Assembly (NCBI RefSeq): GCF_002252705.1
Contig: NZ_NQLA01000026.1
Location: forward strand, 1-45,621
Length of the DNA stretch: 45,621 bases
Direction of reading: 5' to 3'
Source: Vulcanococcus limneticus LL
Lineage (GTDB): Bacteria > Cyanobacteriota > Cyanobacteriia > PCC-6307 > Cyanobiaceae
A program made the translations under genes and the position numbers. The notes beneath the pieces were generated by a model that was not told where the DNA came from, made no database searches, and saw nothing but the letters and a program-made list of their open reading frames with translations. Below, piece after piece: positions 41,914 through 45,621 of the stretch. Numbering within the stretch: the first letter of the stretch is position 1; every line of letters begins with the position of its first letter.

Positions 41914-43515
41914 ATGTCCGCAGCCCCCCAGCGCCTCTCTCCGGAGCGGCGAGTACTGCTGGCGGCGGCGCTGTTCGCCCTGGTGGGCCTGCTGCTGCAG
42001 TGGTGGCGCCTGCAGGTGCTCACGGCCTCCTACGACCAGGGAATCTTCCTGCAGGTGCTCTGGAACGGCCTGCGGGGCCACCCCTTCGAGAGCACCCTCT
42101 CCTCCCAGCTCTCGACCAACGTGGTGCATGGCGGCCAGTGGCCCGCCCTCGGCTACCACCGCCTCGGCCAGCACTTCACGCCAGTGCTGGCCCTGTGGAT
42201 CCCGCTGGTGGGTCTGCTGGGGATCTGGGCCCTTCCCGTGGTGCAGGTGGGTCTGATGACCGGCGCGGGCCTGGTGTTGCACCTGCTGGCCCGGCAGCGG
42301 CTGGAACCGGGCCTGGCGGCGATGCTCACGATCGCCTTCTACGGGGCCAACGCGGTGCTGGGGCCCACCTGGGGCAACTTCACCGACCTGTGCCAGCTGC
42401 CGATCTGCGTGTTTGCGCTGCTGCTGGCCCTCGAACACCGCCGGCCCTGGCTCATCGCCCTGGCGGCCCTGCCGATCCCGCTGATCCGCGAGGACACCGG
42501 CGTGCTGCTGGTGGGCATCGGCCTGTGGCTGGCGATCCGCCAGCGGGAGCGCTGGCCAGTGGCCCTGGCCCTGGCCCTCTACGGCGGGGCCTGGGTCGTG
42601 ATCGTGACCAATGTGCTGATGCCGCTGTTCAGCGACGACAATTCCCGCCGCTTCATGGTGGAGAACTTCGGCCAGTACATCCCCGGCCAGGAGCAGGCCA
42701 CCAGCCTGGAAGTGCTGCGCCAGGCCCTGGGCCAACCGCTCACCCTGCTGCGCGAGCTGGTGAGTCCGCCGGGACAGACCCTGCGCTACCTGCTGGGCCA
42801 GGGGCTGCCGCTGATGCTGGTGCCGCTGGTGGCCCTGGACAGCTGGCTGCTGATGGGAGTGCCGATGCTGGGGCTGCTGCTGGCCCAGGGCAGCAACAAC
42901 CCGCTCTCGATCAACATTCGCTACACGCTGCTGGTGGTGCCTGGGCTGTTCGCGGGCACGGTGCTCTGGTGGGAACGGCATGGCCAGGCCTTCCAGTCGC
43001 GCCGGCTACGGGCCGTATGGGCGGGCTGCATCGCCCTGTCACTGCTGTTCACCGTGGGGGGCAACCCAAACCGCAGCCTCTCCTTTCTGATCCCTGACAG
43101 CGTTCAGCCCTGGGTCTACAGCTCACCGCTGGCCCAATGGCACCACGGCCAGCAGGCCCACCAGGCCCTGCAGCTGATTCCGGCGGGAGCGAGTGTGGCG
43201 GCCAACACGCCATTGGTGCCCCACCTGGCCAGGCGCGAAGTGCTGGTGCGCTTCCCCGATGGCGTGACCTATCTGGATCGGGCTGGCCAGGAGCGCCAGG
43301 TGGAGTGGATCGCCGTTGATCTGGATTGGTTCCGGCGCTACGGAGTGGCCTTTCGCCGCGACCAACGGGCCCTGGAGCGAAGCCAGGAACAACTGCGCGA
43401 GCTGGCCGGCCGCTATGGCGTGCAGACCGTCCGAGACGGGGTGGCCGTGCTGCAGCGCGACCGCGCTGACAACCCGGCCGCCCGCCGGGCACTGACTCCC
43501 TGGCTGGAGCCCTAG
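41914..43515 (+). CDS. DUF2079 membrane protein (first copy)
   Basis: 533-aa DUF2079 protein, a GT-C-like polytopic membrane family. About 11-12 helices. The diagnostic region is YDQGIFLQVLWNGLRGHPFESTL, then HRLGQHFTPVLALWIPL, which gives the acidic first loop and the His motif of the family. GNFTDLCQLPICVFALLLAL replaces the usual FHPE segment. The C-terminal part (from about 410) is a soluble alpha/beta region with GASVAANTPLVPHLARREVLVRFPDG. Probably a polyprenyl-phosphate-sugar-dependent glycosyltransferase, substrate unknown. ATG 41914. Confidence 0.88.
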   Translation: MSAAPQRLSPERRVLLAAALFALVGLLLQWWRLQVLTASYDQGIFLQVLWNGLRGHPFESTLSSQLSTNVVHGGQWPALGYHRLGQHFTPVLALWIPLVGLLGIWALPVVQVGLMTGAGLVLHLLARQRLEPGLAAMLTIAFYGANAVLGPTWGNFTDLCQLPICVFALLLALEHRRPWLIALAALPIPLIREDTGVLLVGIGLWLAIRQRERWPVALALALYGGAWVVIVTNVLMPLFSDDNSRRFMVENFGQYIPGQEQATSLEVLRQALGQPLTLLRELVSPPGQTLRYLLGQGLPLMLVPLVALDSWLLMGVPMLGLLLAQGSNNPLSINIRYTLLVVPGLFAGTVLWWERHGQAFQSRRLRAVWAGCIALSLLFTVGGNPNRSLSFLIPDSVQPWVYSSPLAQWHHGQQAHQALQLIPAGASVAANTPLVPHLARREVLVRFPDGVTYLDRAGQERQVEWIAVDLDWFRRYGVAFRRDQRALERSQEQLRELAGRYGVQTVRDGVAVLQRDRADNPAARRALTPWLEP

Positions 43516-43521
43516 AGAACT

Positions 43522-43600
43522 GTCCAGCAACACGCTCCAGCTAAAACGATCCAGACAAATCAGTCCAGGCAAAAAAGTCCTGGCAAAACGATGCCCCTGG
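43522..43600. repeat. Degenerate 14-bp tandem repeat
   Basis: The anchor TCCAG or a variant starts at 43523, 43536, 43550, 43564, 43578 (TCCTG) and 43592 (TGCCC), that is at 13, 14, 14, 14 and 14-bp steps. The fuller unit resembles GATCCAGGCAAAAC. The A-rich half of each unit reads as a T-tract on the minus strand, downstream of the hairpin, so the tract may serve as a run of U-stretches helping termination. Confidence 0.6.
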
Positions 43601-43628
43601 AACCAACCTTGCGGAGGGTCCCAGGGGC
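43593..43628 (-). terminator. Hairpin terminator for minus-strand transcript
   Basis: GCCCCTGGAACC (43593-43604) and GGTCCCAGGGGC (43617-43628) form a 12-bp stem with a 12-nt loop. On the minus strand the one imperfect pair is a G-U wobble, on the plus strand an A-C mismatch, so it is built for minus transcription. ATCGTTTTGCC and then T6 follow downstream on that strand. It ends the unit containing DUF2079 copy 2 and the 17-codon ORF. Confidence 0.75.
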
Positions 43629-43683
43629 TCTCGCCGGGTCCGCTTTGCCGCGGAACCGAATGATCAGGAATCAGGCGCCGAAA

Positions 43684-43737
43684 TCAGCCGGCGTTCTCCG
43701 CGATCAGCAGACCCTGCATGGAACAACTGTGACTCAC
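43684..43737 (-). CDS. Candidate 17-aa small peptide
   Basis: GTG-started ORF of 17 codons: MSHSCSMQGLLIAENAG, stop TGA. It is preceded by AGGAGGAGGTG (43741-43751), the strongest Shine-Dalgarno-like sequence I noticed in the window, with a few bases of spacing to the GTG. It lies 90 bp downstream of DUF2079 copy 2 on the same strand and 55 bp upstream of a terminator hairpin. I do not recognise the peptide. It could be a true microprotein, a leader peptide of a riboregulator, or chance. A second in-frame ATG gives an 11-residue form. Confidence 0.4.
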   Translation of the reverse strand: MSHSCSMQGLLIAENAG

Positions 43738-43827
43738 GGGCACCTCCTCCTTGGTTTGGATGGTTGACAGCCGGCGATGCATCCGGAACAGGGAAACTGC
43801 AGGCGAGCTGCACCGACCCTGCCCACA

Positions 43828-45354
43828 TCACTGCTGACGGGACTTCGCCATCGTAGGGGACTTTGCGGCCGAGCGACGCTCGAACAGCCAGACATCATCC
43901 CGCTGAAACCGGATTGACCAGGCCGGATCCGCCCGCAGTTGGCGCAGCAGCCTCCGGATCAACTTGGGTGAGGCTTTCCAGCTGGCGCGACGGGCATCCA
44001 CCAGCACCTGATCCGCGCCGGAGAGGTTGGCGGCCGACCGGGAACTGAGCAGATCAATGGCTGGACGCCGGGCCAGATGGGCAGCCAGGGCATTGGTGGC
44101 CACCACGGAGGCCCCCGGGTGCACCAGCGCGATCGCCTGTCGGATCGCCGGGGCGTTATCCAGGGAGTCCTGAAACGGGCCCAGGAAGAACGACAGGCGC
44201 GAGAGTGACACAAAGGCGATGAGCGTCCAGCCCACCACCACCGGCAACAGGCGGGGCCTCAGCCAGGCGGGATAACCAGCGCGCCCTGCGGGACCGGCGG
44301 GAGCCAAGGTGGACTGGACCTGGGCCACCAGCAGCGGCACCAGAAACAGCGAATAGTGATGCACCAGATCCTTCAGGCTCGCCTGGGAGGCCAGCAGATT
44401 GAGCAGCAACAGTGGCGCGAACGGCAGCAGGCCCGCCAACAACCCCAAGCGCCGGTTGTGCAAGAGCAGATAGAGAACCGGCGCCAGCAGCAGCAGCCCA
44501 TAGGCCAGGTTGGCCCCTGACAAGAGCTGGCCGACCAGGGAGCCCAGTGCCTGCATCACAAAGCCTGCCCCGCCACCGGAGCCTGCTTCCCTCTCCAGGC
44601 CAAACTTGCCCAGGTGACGGCTGAGGGAGGCGGCCTCACCACCGAAGGCGGGAATCAGCCATCCACCGATCAGAAGCAACCAGCTGGCGGCCAACCCGCA
44701 GAGCACCAAACCGAGCCAGCGGCGCCCCTGCAGCAACAGCCAACCACCAAAGCCCAGCACCAACAGAGCCAGGGAGACTTTGCAGGTGAGGGCCAACAGC
44801 AGGCAGCCGACCACCTGCCAATCGGCGCTGCGACGACGCTCCTCGATCAACACGATCGCCTGCATCACCAGCGGAAAAGCCAGTGTCTCGGGGTGAAAAT
44901 CGAAGATGGCCGTGTTGAACACGACCGGGTAGAGCACCAACACCCACAGGCTGGTGCGGATCGCAGCCGGCCCCAGGTGGCGCCGCTGGGCGAGGCGCTG
45001 CAGGGGGAAGACCGCGGAGGCCAGGGCCGCCGACTGGAGAGCCAACAGGGTGTAGACCGATGGCAGCAGCCGATCAATCCATCCCAACGGGTAGAGCACG
45101 AGGGCGCCGTGATCTCCCAGGATGTGAAATCCCAGAAAACTGCTGAAGGGCGGCAGGCCCTGGCCAATCAGATAGACGGCCTGATCAAAGATGCCCAGAT
45201 CCCAGGCGGAGGTCTGAAACCAGGTGTGACGGAGCACCACGGCCCCGAAATAGAGGGCAAAGGCAGACCAGAAGAACAGCCAGACGGACGGATCAAGCCG
45301 GCCCGACGCGGGGCCCGCAGCGGCTCTCCCCATGCCGGGCAAGAACCTTGGCAT
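43828..45354 (-). CDS. DUF2079 membrane protein (second copy)
   Basis: 508-aa DUF2079 protein with about 11 helices and an acidic loop after the first helix: WFQTSAWDLGIFDQAVYLIGQGLPPFSSFLG, then HILGDHGALVLYPLGWIDRLLPS, and FDFHPETLAFPLVMQAIVLIEERR, the family's FHPE motif, intact here unlike in the first copy. VHHYSLFLVPLLVAQVQS is also characteristic. The C-terminal soluble part has GASVVATNALAAHLARRPAIDLLSS, parallel to the first copy. ATG at 45352-45354; TTG 45369 is an alternative. It begins 41 bp past the psbD terminator hairpin. Probably a polyprenyl-linked sugar transferase. Confidence 0.9.
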   Translation of the reverse strand: MPRFLPGMGRAAAGPASGRLDPSVWLFFWSAFALYFGAVVLRHTWFQTSAWDLGIFDQAVYLIGQGLPPFSSFLGFHILGDHGALVLYPLGWIDRLLPSVYTLLALQSAALASAVFPLQRLAQRRHLGPAAIRTSLWVLVLYPVVFNTAIFDFHPETLAFPLVMQAIVLIEERRRSADWQVVGCLLLALTCKVSLALLVLGFGGWLLLQGRRWLGLVLCGLAASWLLLIGGWLIPAFGGEAASLSRHLGKFGLEREAGSGGGAGFVMQALGSLVGQLLSGANLAYGLLLLAPVLYLLLHNRRLGLLAGLLPFAPLLLLNLLASQASLKDLVHHYSLFLVPLLVAQVQSTLAPAGPAGRAGYPAWLRPRLLPVVVGWTLIAFVSLSRLSFFLGPFQDSLDNAPAIRQAIALVHPGASVVATNALAAHLARRPAIDLLSSRSAANLSGADQVLVDARRASWKASPKLIRRLLRQLRADPAWSIRFQRDDVWLFERRSAAKSPTMAKSRQQ

Positions 45355-45393
45355 CGGCAGGCGCCCCAACAGCGATACAGCCTAAGCCGGCCA

Positions 45394-45419
45394 CAAAAAA
45401 GCGCCCCCTAGGGGGCGCT
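45394..45419 (-). terminator. Intrinsic terminator of psbD
   Basis: Perfect palindrome AGCGCCCCCTAGGGGGCGCT (45400-45419) followed on the minus strand by T6 (45394-45399). It lies 51 bp past the psbD stop and isolates the photosystem gene from the DUF2079 gene. Confidence 0.95.
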
Positions 45420-45469
45420 GGAGACATGAACTGGATCGCCGCATCGAGCAATCCAGCGCGTGACCAGGA

Positions 45470-45621
45470 TCAGAGAGCGTTGCCGCGGGGCAGAACCTCT
45501 TCAGGGAAGACGAAGTTTTCGTGAGGCTGGTCAGCCGGCGCCATCCAGGCGCGCAGACCTTCATTCAGCAGAATGTTCTTGGTGTAGAAGGTCTCGAACT
45601 CGGGATCCTCAGCGGCGCGGA
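45470..45621 (-). CDS. psbD: Photosystem II D2 protein PsbD (3' end only)
   Basis: The last 49 codons plus the stop of the D2 reaction-centre protein; the rest lies beyond the right edge. The translation contains [20 protein letters not shown], then [14 protein letters not shown] and the terminal [13 protein letters not shown], which is the D2 C-terminus. D2 with D1 binds the reaction-centre chlorophylls, pheophytin, QA and the Mn cluster environment. Codon choice is that of a highly expressed gene. The stop TGA is at 45470-45472. psbC often follows psbD in cyanobacteria, but here a terminator follows directly, so this is a stand-alone psbD copy at its 3' side. Confidence 0.96.

Larger units (their letters stand above)
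43516..43827. other. 312-bp convergent spacer with small ORF, hairpin and repeats
   Basis: Between the two DUF2079 genes, which converge here. Contents: a 14-bp degenerate tandem repeat (43522-43600), a 12-bp-stem hairpin (43593-43628) oriented as a minus-strand terminator, and a 17-codon minus ORF with a near-perfect Shine-Dalgarno (43684-43751). The 90 bp from that ORF to the upstream gene hold no clear promoter. Confidence 0.7.

Noticed and set aside
1-45621. tRNA, rRNA, insertion sequences, integrase or attachment sites
   Set aside because: No T-loop plus acceptor pairing, rRNA segments, transposase-like translations or terminal inverted repeats were found by reading; small RNAs without hairpin terminators could be missed.

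Overview
The window is from a high-GC picocyanobacterium of the Synechococcus/Cyanobium (alpha-cyanobacterial) type. The evidence is a set of oxygenic-photosynthesis and cyanobacteria-restricted genes: psbU, the 3' end of psbD, ndhO, a CRR7-like gene, crtQ, btpA, a petL-like subunit, DUF3120, DUF751/Ycf33, a TIGR03279-type radical SAM protein and two SLH-OprB porins. They are tightly packed, often with 4-bp start/stop overlaps, and have strong G/C third positions. I see no phage, transposase, CRISPR array, tRNA or rRNA; the window looks chromosomal.

Left third (1-16.6 kb). Minus-strand genes come first: inositol-monophosphatase-type phosphatase, PucC-type MFS carrier, TolC-type outer-membrane channel, PDZ/radical SAM protein and uppP. 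Plus-strand DUF3120, psbU (with an intrinsic terminator) and nadB follow. A minus pair, btpA and a VKOR-thioredoxin fusion, is divergent from rimO and an MFS exporter. A 30-codon petL-like gene is divergent from a cobalamin-domain radical SAM protein.

Middle (16.6-35.2 kb). This holds DUF4346, a FemAB-like acyltransferase, a small secreted protein, a RibD-type reductase, a double-domain 6-pyruvoyl-tetrahydropterin-synthase-like protein, aroK, CRR7, a DUF6816-like lumenal protein, a GST-like protein, DUF751, rbfA, a GH3 hexosaminidase, a GT2-TPR protein and hemD. Then come a proline-rich lipoprotein, an SRPBCC protein, crtQ, an A-type Fe-S carrier, a TPR protein, an LpxB-related glycosyltransferase, a TIGR01777 epimerase, ndhO and a J-domain protein. 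Metabolic themes are tetrapyrrole, carotenoid, NAD and aromatic synthesis plus photosystem and NDH-1 biogenesis.

Right part (35.2-45.6 kb). Two tandem SLH-OprB porins share a nearly identical 325-bp segment. Four polytopic membrane proteins follow: a GT-C/ArnT-like enzyme, an EEISW-motif protein and two DUF2079 proteins, which look like an envelope-glycan locus. The window ends in the last codons of psbD with its terminator.

The most interesting unexplained signals are in non-coding DNA. They include a 17-codon ORF with a near-perfect Shine-Dalgarno and its own terminator hairpin (43.6-43.75 kb). Three separate spacers carry 14-15-bp degenerate tandem repeats (11.8, 29.0 and 43.5 kb). A mirror-symmetric divergent promoter lies between crtQ and the Fe-S carrier gene, and a perfect 12-bp inverted repeat sits just upstream of the GT2 start. 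Among proteins, the pterin-synthase tandem has lost the catalytic His in its first domain, and the PucC-type gene appears to lack a canonical start codon for its conserved N-terminus.
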